NCBI GenBank assembly: GCA_002914805.1
Contig: JXTB01000045.1
Coordinates: 153,605 to 217,604, forward strand
Direction of reading: 5' to 3'
Source of the DNA: Parasponia andersonii
Taxonomy: Eukaryota; Streptophyta; Magnoliopsida; Rosales; Cannabaceae
DNA: 64,000 bases
Positions within the stretch are counted from its first letter, which is position 1. Each line of letters begins with the position of its first letter. Shown here one piece after another: positions 38,501 to 49,700 of this stretch. The translations under genes and the position numbers were made by a program. A model generated the notes under the pieces. It was not told where the DNA came from. It saw nothing but the letters and a program-made list of their open reading frames with translations, and did not search any database.

Positions 38501-40430
38501 ATTTTGGATAGACAGTGCAAACAAAGAAGGAATTATTAGCTTAAAAAGGTAGTGTTTTATGGTATGGAATAAAAAATAGAAAAACAAAGGAAAAAAAAAA
38601 ACTTACTGATAAGTGATAAGGAACAGTTTGACTTTGAATGTACTCCATTCATGCTAATACTTGTTTCATTCTTCTTTTGTGCGTGTGTGTGTGCTTGATA
38701 AAATCATACTGTTTATTTCAATAAAAGAAAAGGAGCCACCTGCTCAATGCTTGCAGACTCATTAACCTCTTCTATCAATAAGAGCGGTATTAACGTGAAG
38801 AATTATGTAAGAGACCCACCCATTCATATTTATTTACTTCTAAAACTAGACATAGGTAAGGCCTTTTTGTCTCGTTCTCCTATCCTTTCCTCTAGTTGGG
38901 AAAAAACAAAAACAAAAGGAGAAAGTTTTGTGTTGTATAAGATAGGTGAGTTAGATTTTTAGACAGATTCTTGGTCCCCAAGTGGGCAAAATAGGGCGAG
39001 CTTTTTTGTGATGGGATATAGGAAAAATAGATAAGAGACTTGTGCATATCAGACTTGGATGCTTGTTGTGCATCTTCTGCATCGTCTTGACAGATTCAAA
39101 TTAAAAGCTTACGTTGAGAACACATATGCCCATTGATCGTATGCATTCGTACCACCTAAGTACTCATCTGTTTTATGACTAACAAGAGATACGTAAAAAT
39201 AAACATTAGGGAAAAATCACCAAGCTGCACTCCATCATATCAATTCGTGCAATTTTTTCTATTGAGCGGTTTACAATATATTTTATAATTCCCTAATCGC
39301 ATGGTGTAGTTCCGTATGCGGTTTGAAATTATTTTTTAATATGGTTTGAAATGCGCTGCACTACAACATATATCGAATAATGTTTTTAATTTAATTTTAT
39401 TTATGTTATTTTTTATTTATAACTTTCATATCTTGTAGAATTTATTTTAGAATTAGATGTAACATATTTGTATTCTCTTGTCTTACGAAAGGGCAAAAAA
39501 AAAAAAAAAAAAAAAAAAAGAAAGAAGAAACAATACACAATACACAATTACAAATACTGATTGGCCAAAATTTTTTAATCTATTTCCAATGTCTATTCTT
39601 GAAAACGGAAAAATGAACACACCATAACTGTAGATGTCGTTTAGTTTGGATTCTCAAAATCATTTCAAATTACAGCAATTTAAGAATAAACATAAATCAC
39701 ACATGTAATTTGCCTCAAATGAGACATGAATCCTCCAAATCGCACTATGAACACCGTATTATATAAGTTATTACTACCTAGGGCAATAAAAGGATAAAAA
39801 GCAAAATACCCTACAGCCCCTCGCTACTGTTGAGAATATATAGTCTTGTACCCTCTCATATTTGAAATTTTGCTTATAGGTTAATTTTTACACATATAGT
39901 GTCGCTTTGTCCTAAATTTCGCAAATATTGTCATTTTAACCTAAATAGTAGATGATGTTACCCAAAAAAAAAAAGTAATTTTATCTACCTTATATAAAGA
40001 CTCACTAAATAAGAGAGAATAAAGAAAATAAAATCACTACACTTTCAAATTTTGCATGAAAATTCGGAAAACATTCTTACGCTTTAAATTGAGAATTATG
40101 AGAAATTTTCCAATAATCTTACTTGCATAAAACTATAATTAGTTTAAAGGAAAATGCAGTATGCATAAACTTGCACTTAATTTAAATGAATATTATTATT
40201 TGGCAAAACATGTATTTGTGAAAATTGGGTAAATTAAGACAACAATTGAAAAAACTGGGGAGCGTTGTTGGCTAAATTTTAAATGTGAGGTACTTTGTCG
40301 TCAAGGATGAATTTTTAAGTAAAAATAAAAAATGTTTTCGAAAATCGTATGTCAAAATTGTCAATGCAAGTAGAAGTAATTAAAAATAAAAAATAAAAAA
40401 AAAAACTTAAGGCCCTAAGAGAACAAAACC
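35591..40430. other. 4.8-kb intergenic region without a recognised gene
   Basis: The first few hundred bases are the 3' flank of the carrier gene. The part 37000-38100 is less AT-rich and has C/T-rich tracts, as in a leader or a non-coding transcript, but no frame with a known domain was found on either strand. Poly-A and poly-T runs (for example 39497-39519) and AT-rich sequence fill 39200-40400. Nothing else can be supported. Confidence 0.4.
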
Positions 40431-40512
40431 GTGGACGTGCCGGAGTGGTTATCGGGCATGACTAGAAATCATGTGGGCTCTGCCCGCGCAGGTTCGAATC
40501 CTGCCGTTCACG
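40431..40512 (+). tRNA. tRNA-Ser (anticodon AGA)
   Basis: The 82-nt sequence folds as a class II tRNA. The acceptor stem is GTGGACG paired with CGTTCAC (one G-T pair). The D-arm contains the A-box-like TGCCGGAGTGGTTATCGGGC, and the anticodon loop CTAGAAA carries AGA. A long variable arm follows (GTGGGCTCTGCCCGC), then the T-arm GCAGGTTCGAATCCTGC, which is also the B box. A T run from 40514 serves as the RNA polymerase III terminator. It encodes a nuclear serine tRNA reading UCU (and UCC/UCA by wobble after A-to-I editing). Confidence 0.96.
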
Positions 40513-40597
40513 CTTTTTTTTTATTAACTCTTTCTCAAGTAGTTTTTGAATTAAAAGTTAGGTAATGCAATGCAACTGGATTTTAAGATTTTAACGA

Positions 40598-42340
40598 ATG
40601 AATATCGAATCGATGGAGAAGGAAGAAGAAAACACAGCACGAGATGTGATGATGGTGGTGGTGGTGGGAACCCCAAAACCAAAAGGCTATTTTGTTTTAC
40701 TTCTATTAAGAGCCGCTTGTATGAGCAGCACACATGGCGGAACCAGAGCTCACGTCAACGACATCAGCAGAGTCATACTGAACCACTGCAACACCCTCAA
40801 GCAACTCCACCAGCTCCACGCCCACTCCCTCGTCACCGGCCTCCTCTCTTCTTCGTCTCAAACGCATTTCCTACTCACCAGCTTCCTCTTCTCTGCAACT
40901 TCACTTCTTCAAAACAATGGCGGATCTGGATTTCGATTGGGCTATGCCGTCTCTATCTTCAACCTCATCCAAAACCCATCAACCTTTTCCTTCAACAACA
41001 TCATTAGAGTCCACTCTCTCCTCTCCTCGCCTCTTCCGGCTCTCCTCCTCTTCTCCCGCATGCGCCGCCTCACCCTCCCTCCGGATTTCCACACCTTCCC
41101 CTTCGTCCTCAAGGCCTCTTCCCACTTGGGCCCCACCCACGCCATTTCCCCCGCCCAGGCTCTTCACGCTCAGGCCCTCAAGTTCGGGTTCGCCGCTGAT
41201 TCTTTCGTCGCTAATGCCCTCATCCACGTCTACTCTTTGTGCTGCCGCCTCTCTGATGCGTGCCGGGTGTTCGATGAGAACCCTGAACGCAGGGATGTTG
41301 TCTCTTACAACACCTTGATCGATGCCTTCGTCAAAGCGGGTGAGATTTCGCGTGCCCGCAATCTATTCGACGAAATGCCTGTGAGAGACTCTGTTTCGTG
41401 GGGTACCATTTTAGCCGGTTATGCGCAGAGTAATCACTGTGATGAGACGATTCGACTCTTTTATCGGATGCTGGAATCGCGAGTTAGGCCTGATAACATC
41501 GCCTTGGTTTCGGCTCTCTCTGCATGCGCTCAGCTGGGAGATTTGGAACGAGGCTGTACTGTACATGATTACATTAGAACAAATGGGATTCGATTAGATT
41601 CCTTCTTGACTACGGGATTGGTTGACTTGTATGCCAAGTGTGGTTGTATCGAGATTGCTAAAGAGATATTTGACTCGAGTTCGGACAAGAACTTGTGTAC
41701 TTGGAATGCCATGCTTGTTGGATTTTCCATGCACGGTCTTGGCCAGCTGTCACTAAACTACTTCACTAGAATGATAGAGGCCGCAGTTAAGCCAGATGGG
41801 ATTAGCTTTCTGGGAGTATTGGTGGGATGCAGTCATGCGGGTTTAGTGGATGAAGCCAGAAAGCTTTTCAATGACATGGAATCTGTGTACATGGTTTCTA
41901 GAGAGCAAAAGCATTATGGATGCATGGCTGATTTGCTTGGGAGGGCTGGTCTGATAGAAGAAGCGATCGAGATGATTAAGAGGATGCCAATGGGAGGTGA
42001 CGTGTTCGTGTGGGGTGGGTTGCTATCAGGGTGCAGGCTTCATGGGAATCTTGAGGTTGCCAAGAAAGCAGCACAGCGTGTGATGGAATTGAAACCGGAG
42101 GACGGTGGAGTCTATTCGATCATGGCGAATGTCTATGCGAATGCGGAGCAGTGGGACGATGTGGTGAAGATGAGGAGGTCGAGGGACTCTAAGAGGGTGA
42201 AGAAGAATGCTGGTTGTAGTTGGATTCAATTGGATGGTGTGACTCATGAGTTTGTTGCAGGGGATATCTTGCATCCCCGAACTGATGAGATATGTTCAAT
42301 TTTGAATGGAATGGAAAGACATCAATTTGAAGCATTCTAG
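40598..42340 (+). CDS. pentatricopeptide repeat protein, PLS class, E/E+ subgroup
   Basis: This is a single intronless frame of up to 580 residues. PPR proteins bind organellar RNA; E/E+ members usually act in C-to-U editing or processing in plastids or mitochondria. Recognisable repeats include DVVSYNTLIDAFVKAGEISRARNLFDEMP, DSVSWGTILAGYAQSN, LTTGLVDLYAKCGCIEIAKEIFD and LCTWNAMLVGFSMHG. An E domain follows (YGCMADLLGRAGLIEEAIEMIKRMP, GGLLSGCRLHGNLEVAKKAAQRVMEL), then an E+ segment (GCSWIQLDGVTHEFVAGD). There is no DYW deaminase domain, so editing would need a partner in trans. The start is uncertain: Met1, Met6 or Met42 (MSSTHGGTRAHVNDI) could be used, and the N-terminus before residue 42 is not typical of a targeting peptide. 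The tRNA-Ser gene ends only 85 bp upstream on the same strand. Position suggests the counterpart of At5g61800. Confidence 0.92.
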   Translation: MNIESMEKEEENTARDVMMVVVVGTPKPKGYFVLLLLRAACMSSTHGGTRAHVNDISRVILNHCNTLKQLHQLHAHSLVTGLLSSSSQTHFLLTSFLFSATSLLQNNGGSGFRLGYAVSIFNLIQNPSTFSFNNIIRVHSLLSSPLPALLLFSRMRRLTLPPDFHTFPFVLKASSHLGPTHAISPAQALHAQALKFGFAADSFVANALIHVYSLCCRLSDACRVFDENPERRDVVSYNTLIDAFVKAGEISRARNLFDEMPVRDSVSWGTILAGYAQSNHCDETIRLFYRMLESRVRPDNIALVSALSACAQLGDLERGCTVHDYIRTNGIRLDSFLTTGLVDLYAKCGCIEIAKEIFDSSSDKNLCTWNAMLVGFSMHGLGQLSLNYFTRMIEAAVKPDGISFLGVLVGCSHAGLVDEARKLFNDMESVYMVSREQKHYGCMADLLGRAGLIEEAIEMIKRMPMGGDVFVWGGLLSGCRLHGNLEVAKKAAQRVMELKPEDGGVYSIMANVYANAEQWDDVVKMRRSRDSKRVKKNAGCSWIQLDGVTHEFVAGDILHPRTDEICSILNGMERHQFEAF

Positions 42341-42810
42341 TTAAAATATCAATTTTTGATATGCTGGTGTGCCTCAACCACAAAGTAGCCTATTGCATGC
42401 AGATAGAGGTCGGTTCTCATACAGAGAGTGGACCAACCTCGGAGGCAAGATAGGAGGAGCAATGTAAGGACCCTGTGAATCTCATGTTTGACAAAAGCTT
42501 TTCTCCCATGTGAGCAGTCATTGGTCTACTTGCTGAGCTTTCGGTAACATATAAAGAATTTAACCTGGTGAACTTGTGAGCTTCCGAATCTTAGTGGTCT
42601 TCTTAATGGTATTTATCAAGCAAATTTAAACATAGCCTTTATTATGTTATAGTACTATTTAGGTAAAGGACCAGTGGAGGAGGTTGTCACGTGTAAGGCT
42701 CCAAACAACTTTACTCGTTATTTGTAATATCCTCTATTCTCTTTTTTATGTTTTTCTTTAGATGGTAAAATCCAAATTCTCTCTGCTAAAGAAGCTCCTA
42801 ATGGTTCTTC
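42341..42810. other. 3' flank of the PPR gene
   Basis: No gene was seen in this stretch, which should include the 3'-UTR and polyadenylation region of the PPR gene. Confidence 0.4.
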
Positions 42811-42813
42811 AAC

Positions 42814-42855
42814 AAAAAGAAACCCCAATGCATTGGGGCCCCGGGGTTTCTTTTT
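42814..42855. other. overlapping perfect palindromes (hairpin-forming sequence)
   Basis: A perfect 13-bp inverted repeat pairs AAAAAGAAACCCC (42814-42826) with GGGGTTTCTTTTT (42843-42855) around a 16-nt spacer. Part of the left arm and spacer also form the 16-bp palindrome CCCCAATGCATTGGGG (42823-42838), directly followed by GGGGCCCC. Two mutually exclusive foldings are possible. The T run after the stem resembles a terminator shape, but eukaryotic polymerase II does not use that form. Confidence 0.75.
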
Positions 42856-42956
42856 TGAGAAAGCTCTCTTTTTTTCTTTTCTTTGTTTGATAATTTACCC
42901 ACAACGGTAGTTAGGGAATGGATAAGGAAGAAAATGAAACAGAAAGAGCGGCTAGT

Positions 42957-43178
42957 CCGCTTCTTGAGGACTAGAGTGATGAGACACGACGTGCCGCTTC
43001 TTGAGGCTTCTAGGGTGATGCTGTAGACCTTTTTATTAGACACGTGTCCTATTGGCTTCTATATTGTGCTACGCGGCTCCAGAACCCTCTTCCTCTTTCC
43101 ATGTCGTTTTAACCCTCACTTCTTTTCTTTCCTTCTCAAGTAGACTGTAAACAGTTTACTTCCATATAGGTATAAATA
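42957..43178 (+). promoter_or_regulatory. promoter elements of the small gene at 43322: repeat, G-box, TATA box
   Basis: CCGCTTCTTGAGG occurs twice with a 37-bp spacing (42957 and 42994). The palindrome GACACGTGTC at 43039-43048 contains a G-box (CACGTG), a binding site for bZIP and bHLH factors. TATAAATA at 43171-43178 is about 145 bp upstream of the start codon and would put transcription start near 43205. Confidence 0.6.
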
Positions 43179-43321
43179 AGAGTTGAGAGACACTTGAAGA
43201 AACCTATAGAAAGAGACAAAGCTAGAGCAAACAAGCAAGGCATTGCTTTCTCCAAAAGCAGATTGTGACACCGCTGTCTACAGACCCTTTCAACTCTGTT
43301 TTGTCTAGCTGATCATACATC

Positions 43322-43929
43322 ATGGCGTTTAGATCAATGGTATGTATCTCAATTCTGTTCCTCTTATTATTAATCCTAGTCAGACGACATTCATTCATAG
43401 GAGTTGCTAGTACAAGTCTTCGTTGTACTAATTCAAGTGTACTCAACTTGCCTACGAGGTACAGGGTCATTGGAAATCTATGGCTAACGGACTGAGAGGA
43501 CTGGCCACCTCAACCCAACCAAAGATGAACGCCTACGCCGCCTCCTCCGAGCTTATGGGTTTCTACAAGCATGCAGAGTCGGCGTCGCCGAGAGGGGACT
43601 TCGTGCCGGTTTACGTGTCGTTAGGGTTGATAGGGACGGGGCTGCTGATCGGGCTCCACACTGCAAAGCTGCAGCTGGCGTATTCTCCCAACGTGTTCGT
43701 GAGCAAGACGCGGCGCGAGACGCTTCCGGAGGTGGTGGAGCCTGAGCACGTGCTGGCCTGCGCTGAGAAGTTTGTGAAGAAGTCGTTCTTCAGGAAGGTG
43801 GCGCATGTACAGGATCGCAACATGAATTACTCCATTAAAGATCCCACCAGGGGAGATGCTTATGCTCACCCGCCACGTGCTGAGACTCTCAAGTCCGTAG
43901 GAGTTGATCCTCTTCCTGCTCCCCTCTAG
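43322..43929 (+). CDS. small, probably mitochondrial, single-membrane-span protein of unknown function
   Basis: The model has two exons, 43322-43339 and 43465-43929, and gives 160 residues. The tiny first exon codes MAFRSM; the intron starts GTATGT and ends TACAG in phase 0, and the second exon continues GHWKSMANGLRGLATSTQPKM. The N-terminus has Arg, Ser and Thr but few acidic residues, as in a mitochondrial targeting peptide. One hydrophobic segment (VPVYVSLGLIGTGLLIGLHTA) follows near residues 55-75, then a charged C-terminal domain. A short membrane helix followed by a charged tail resembles the layout of B12D/MLRQ-type complex I accessory proteins, but I see no convincing sequence match. 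Strong codon-like composition, a TATA box and a G-box upstream support a real gene. Starting at the internal ATG 43480 (149 residues) is the alternative. Confidence 0.75.
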
Positions 43930-44995
43930 TGAAGTGAACGTAGTTGTGCCTCTTTGGGGTCTTGCTCCTTGTTTCTATATTTGGGGTTTTTCTTTTATTT
44001 TAACGAATGCCCCCCCCCCCCCCCCCCCCGGGGTTAATCTCGATCGAGCTGGTTACTGGTTTTGAGGGGATCATTTTGTTGAATTCTCCCAGAACCGTTT
44101 GCTGTTATGCTTTTTCAATACAAGGATGGCCCATGTTGTGTATAGTTGAGCAGCAGGAAATAATAAAAAGCCAAATAAAATTAAAAGTGAGAAAATGACT
44201 TGCAATTCTATTAGATGTGCTTTAAATAAGGCATCAAATTTGAGAAATATGCTTATTATTATTAAAATTCTACAACATATGCTTTACTTTCATTTTGGAA
44301 CGAATTTCGTTAGTTTCTTTAACACACGGTATTTTGGTTCATGAACAAATATTGAGAGAGCCATAGTTTTCAAATTGGAGATATTATCAGCATATTTGCC
44401 CTAGATATGTTTGGTTAGATTATCTTCGCTAATCTCTATTTACAGTACAACTTGTATATATCCTCTACATCTCTCATTTGGGTGTCTTCTGTTTTGCTAT
44501 TTTTTACACCTGCTGGTATAAATCGATGGGGATAATATGACTTTTTCAACTGTACGCTTGGTTGCTTAGAACAAGTACTAAACGACTCCAAAACCTTTGG
44601 AGGACAAAGATTGCATCCATCGGGCTAAAACTATTGCTTACTTTCGGAACGCCCCCGGAGTAGCACAACTTCACATTTAGAAGTTTTGAGAACCCAAAAA
44701 AATGACGCTTATAACTCCCGAGTTGGAGAACCAAAAGAGGCGGATTTTATGATTAAAGCCAAAAATCAAATCAACCCAGCTAAAATTGATTTGTACTCGA
44801 AATGTCCTATACTGGTCGTACACACCTATGGTCTCTCTGTGAGGGTGTCACTCTCACTTTCCCCGTACCATAGCGAAATGGGTGAAGATTGTTTTCTGTT
44901 GAGGGAGTAGTTCTCCTAACTAAACTCATGGTATACTTAGCATCTTTCTAGATGGGCTTAGTTTGTTTTTTGTTGAGGGAGTAGTTCTAACTAAG
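43930..44995. other. 3' flank of the small gene and intergenic sequence with a 20-base C run
   Basis: A run of 20 C lies at 44010-44029, about 80 bp after the stop codon, probably in the 3'-UTR. The rest is AT-rich. The phrase TTTTTTGTTGAGGGAGTAGTTCT occurs twice in near-identical form (about 44891 and 44967), a local direct duplication. No gene was seen. Confidence 0.45.
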
Positions 44996-45000
44996 CTCAT

Positions 45001-45919
45001 TGTTACGTCCCGTTTATTTGACTCTCCAAAATTCAAATATTACTACCCATGGCTCTAAAATCCTCTATATATACTATTCACCCAAAAGAATAGAGGAAAG
45101 CCCTAGAACGCGATGGACATTTTTAGAATGATCAAGAGAAATCTTGTCCGTACTAGAAGACTCTAGATGGTGTTAATAAGACATAGAAAACTCTAGACAA
45201 GGCCAGATGGTACTAGATAGATTGAAACAGTCCTAAAAGCTTCTAGAATGACTTGGAAGAGTTAAGATGGTGAGTGAACCTCCTAGAAGGATCTAAGTCA
45301 TGCTTGTTCTAGATTTGTCCATGTAAATATCTTTGTAGATATTACCATTTTATTTGGGAAGATTCTACACCCTTTGTAAGATCACGCTACTTGGCACGAT
45401 CTTGACTCTTAGTTGGTTTAGGTTTTGCCTATATAAAGGACCCATTGGATTCATTTGTACACAAGTCCCATTTAGGAGAGTTATAAACATTTTAAGAGTA
45501 ATACAAAATTTTCATTCACTCAAACTCTCTTATCCTTTGCTACTTTATCTCAAAGCTTACTCTAAGTCCCTTTTATGAGTGTTGGTAAGCTGACTTAGTG
45601 CGACGGACAGTGTTAAGTGCTGCACGATTGTCTAGTTTGAGGTTAGGGTTTGACATCATGATATCCTTAATGGCTGTGGAGTGGCACTTAGCAAATTTCT
45701 AGTTTCTACATACGTAAGTGCTCTCTTTGTTATTTTTCTTTTCTGAAGCCTAGCTTGCTTCGATAAGATAATCGTGTAAACTGTAGAGACTTTTAAATTT
45801 TAGAGCTCTTTCCAAGTCAGAAGAAACATATCTCCTCTTTAGGAGCCAGAAGAAATATAAGATAATTATACAATTAGGATATAAAATTTAGAATTTCATA
45901 CAATATGTAACTCCATACA
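45001..45919 (+). mobile_element. probable solo LTR, 919 bp
   Basis: The block starts TGTTACGTCCCG and ends CTCCATACA. It is flanked by identical 5-bp sequences CTCAT (44996-45000 and 45920-45924). Inside are a TATA box in CCTATATAAAGG (about 45430) and a transcribed-looking R/U5-like part, consistent with a plus-strand LTR. No gag/pol is present. The assignment rests on TG...CA ends and the short duplication, which could occur by chance. Confidence 0.5.
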
Positions 45920-45924
45920 CTCAT

Positions 45925-46670
45925 CTTTAAAATTTCATACACTGTGTAACTTCATCTTGGGATATAGAACTCGATTTGTATTGAGGTTCAGTGATTTCCT
46001 TTCTTCAAAGGGCTTAGGGTGCTCGTGTCCATGTTATTTACAAATCTTTGAGGATGAAAATTTATTTTTAAGCAGGGATTAAAGAGAAAATAAGATAGAT
46101 AAACATTCAAGTCTTCCTCGGATCCTATTTATAATTTAGATACTTTTATCTCCTAATGAACTGTACTCTTAAATTTGTGGTTCAAATTTTCACCTCCAAC
46201 ATCTTACAAAGAATGTTTAGATTTAAACTATTTAGAACCAAGAGAAAATTGTAGCAACAACGAACATTGATTTAGTCTCCCTTTCAATTGGAATATTCAT
46301 TATCTCAACCCTCACTCCTTACACCTCACCTAATAATCCTTAACAAAATTTACTTTTTCGTAACCTAATCATCCCTACCAACACCGCCAGTTCCTCCTAA
46401 ATGCCCTCAAGTCCAAGATAATTTTGTTTTCTTGGTTTGCTCTTAAAAATAGGAAATGCTAGATTACTCAGGTCATGCGTGTCTCACGTGATTGGTTGGT
46501 TAATTCTGCCCGAGAAAATGATGCAACAGTAGTTTTGAAAAAGCAGGTGTTATACCGAAAAAAGTGAGAAAGAGTTATTAACAATTATCCCAATCTATAA
46601 AACGCCGACGAACGAAGAAAAAAAGCATTAGAAATTTCCAAAATTAATGATCACTGAGATTTAATTACAT
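45925..46670. other. intergenic sequence, nothing recognised
   Basis: AT-rich sequence without a recognisable gene or paired repeat, lying between the solo LTR and the nested transposon complex. Confidence 0.4.
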
Positions 46671-46741
46671 TATGACCTAAAAAATGATTTATATCACTTG
46701 CGGTCTCTAACCTTTGCCCAAGTATTAATAAGACCATCAAC

Positions 46742-49700
46742 TGTTGACAAAGGTTTTGTCAACAAGAAATTGAAAGATGTGGCTTATGTGTGAAAATAGT
46801 TGATAAAACAAAATAAATAAGGAGACAAGAATTTTATAGTAGTTTAGCCCAAAAAAAGATAAGTCTACATCCGCTATTCTTCACTACTTTCTAGAGAATT
46901 ATAAAAGTTTCTCTAAGTCTCAATATGAGAGCAAAAAGAAAATTACAGAAAAAGTGTATAATGAAGTGATTGTGAAATGACTGTGAGATGAAAAATTATG
47001 AGACTCGGCCTCCTTTATATAGGTGAAGATAACTTTAGGTTTCCCAAGTTTGTGAATAGGAAACTACATAATAAAATATAATATAATATTAAGATTGGGT
47101 GACCACATAATAATGGGTAATTATCTCCTCTTTAATTAGTTAGTTGTCTTTTAGGGATTAGGCAAGTCAATTATTTATATGGTCAAAAAATCACACAACA
47201 ATAGTCCCCTAAGCTTTTAATGCGCCCCTGACATATTGAAAGCATTCTTCGATAAAATAGTTGACTGTATGCCATTATAATCAATAGTTTCCACTCAAAT
47301 CTTAAATTGAACTTGCTGTAAGTTCTCTTGATTCTACTTTGTCGATGTTGACGGTTGAGTTGATAGGCATAAAGTAGTGATCAAATCACGTCACCACTCT
47401 TGTTGACATCTTTTTTTTGTAGATAAATGAGTTAACTTTTTGTGAGTGTAATAAGAATCGAATTCTTAGTACACTGAAAAAGTTCACTTCTCCAATAGCA
47501 AGAACAAAAGTGAAGTATGTAACTAAAAAGTTATCTCATTAATCTTCCATAGAAACTTATGGAGAAGTAGGATACACTTAAGAAACATGTTGTTTTCAAT
47601 GTGATTGTTTACTAGTAGAGCGTTGAAGAGACTGCAAAGTCTTTTAAAGAAGATCTTTTCTCAACCATAAATTCGTAACAATACTCACATTGTAGAAGTA
47701 TGCTTCTTATTCTGAAAGCCTCGATCTAGACATGATACTTTTTTGTTGAAACCCTAAAGACGGTCAATGAAGTCGCCAAGAAACAAAATAAAGTGTGCTA
47801 CCCTGAAGATATAGTTGATGACACTTACGTCATTGAAGAGTAGTTCGTAGTAGTTGAATTAATGAATGACATGAACTTTTTTTTATACTTCTTTGAGTTT
47901 AAAAAGGTGTCATATTTGTCATATTTCAAATTTTCCTACAAAATATTTGAAAATTTGAAAAATATTGAAAGTAAACAAAGATGTAAAAAATACATGACCC
48001 TTGTATCACATACTATTTTGATAAGCTCGCATTTTCTTTAAGACACTTTGCTTTATAAAATAAGAATCAAGCTGTTTCATAGAATAAATCCTTAGCTCGT
48101 TATTTAATTAGATGTGAATCATAGAAATCGTTAGGTCACCTCATATATTAACTTGAGGTCCTATGTTTGAAAATCTTCCATAAGGTATAAACCTATAGGA
48201 ACTGTTAGGTCATTCTGAAGATTCAGAATTCCATGTCATGTCGATAACTTAAAAACAAGTTAGATTGATCTTTACACTCTTGAGATTCGAATCTAATAAC
48301 TTAAAAGAGATTTTAAGTATTAGGATAAGTTAGGTCACTTATGAAAAACAACGAGTGTGAGTAATGCAAACTCAAATGTGTTTTTCAAAAATCCCATGTC
48401 AAAATAAAATAAATAGCAATATATCACATCAAACTACGGATAGTTTGCTAGTCACTTGTTTGTTCAAGGAGGGATATTGTGTAATACGACATGCTAAGGC
48501 ATGAAGTGATGAGAAAATCCTAAGATTTTTAGAAATTTTAGAAATTCAGGTGATCCAAAATTCCAACCCTTCTAATATGAACATTTACGTAATTCCTTAA
48601 AAAACGAGTAAGAAATTATATAATCTAATTTCACTGCCCCCTGAGTTTTATGGTATTCGAAGACAACCACAAAACTATAAAAGGCGAACTAATAGAATAA
48701 GACGTATTAAGATGATAAATTGAAAGAATAATACCTTTATTGATCAATTCAAATGAAGAATAAATCCTCTTAGTTTTATGGTATTGTAATAACTACCATA
48801 AAACTATAAGTAGACAACACATAAGAATGAAGATAGATCGCAAAAAGAAAATGCATAAACTTTTATTAACTGATTCATCAAAATATATAAAGATACCCCA
48901 CATGCTAGTAGTCGTATAATAGTCAATACAAGATAAAGAGACTTGAGAAGAATTACTAATAGTAGCGATGAAAATTCATATAGTATGAAGAGTCATACTT
49001 GGGGAGCTTGAATATGATGGAGCTCAAATATAGAGAGCTTAATGATTGAGTAGAGATCTTGTCGAGGTTTTCTGAAACCGAGTGACGATCTAGTCTAAGT
49101 CAAAGATAATAAATTCGAACATGGTGGAGAGCTTGCATAATAAAAAACTCAACGATCTAGAGATCTTGAAGATCTGAGGAATAGAGTGAAGATCTCGTCG
49201 AGATCAAAGATAATGAGAAGCTCGAATATGATGGAAGCTCAAATATGGATGGAGAGCTCACATAATGGGGAGCTCATATATAATAAATAAGCTCGAATAT
49301 GAAGAGCTCAAGGACCGAATAGAGATCTAGGTGACGCCACCAAGGTACATGTACAATTTTTCCCCTAGTTTTGGCTTTGACAAGAGTAGAGGAGAACCCA
49401 AGTATTTCTTCAAATCATGGAATGCTTACTCGCACTTCTCTGTCCACTTGAACTTCTTCGAACCCTTTAATACCTCGAAGAATGATTGGCATTTGTCGGT
49501 TGATCTTGATACAAATTGACTCAGTGCAGCCACTCTTCCCACCAGGCTCTGCATATCTTTTGGTTTATGAGGTGATTGGATGTCAATTAATGCTTGGATC
49601 TTTTGAAGATTAGCTTCGATATCTCATTGATTGATCATGAATCTCAAAACTTTCCAAATCCTACACCAAATGCACAGTTCTGGGGGTTCAACTTCATCTG

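Noticed and set aside
40917-41318. Long alternative open frames on both strands within the PPR gene
   Set aside because: They overlap the PPR frame, which shows clear repeat and E-domain motifs. GC-rich codon use of the PPR gene readily creates shadow frames.
48285-48300. GATTCGAAT-type sequence resembling a tRNA T-loop
   Set aside because: No acceptor, D or anticodon arm at suitable spacing.
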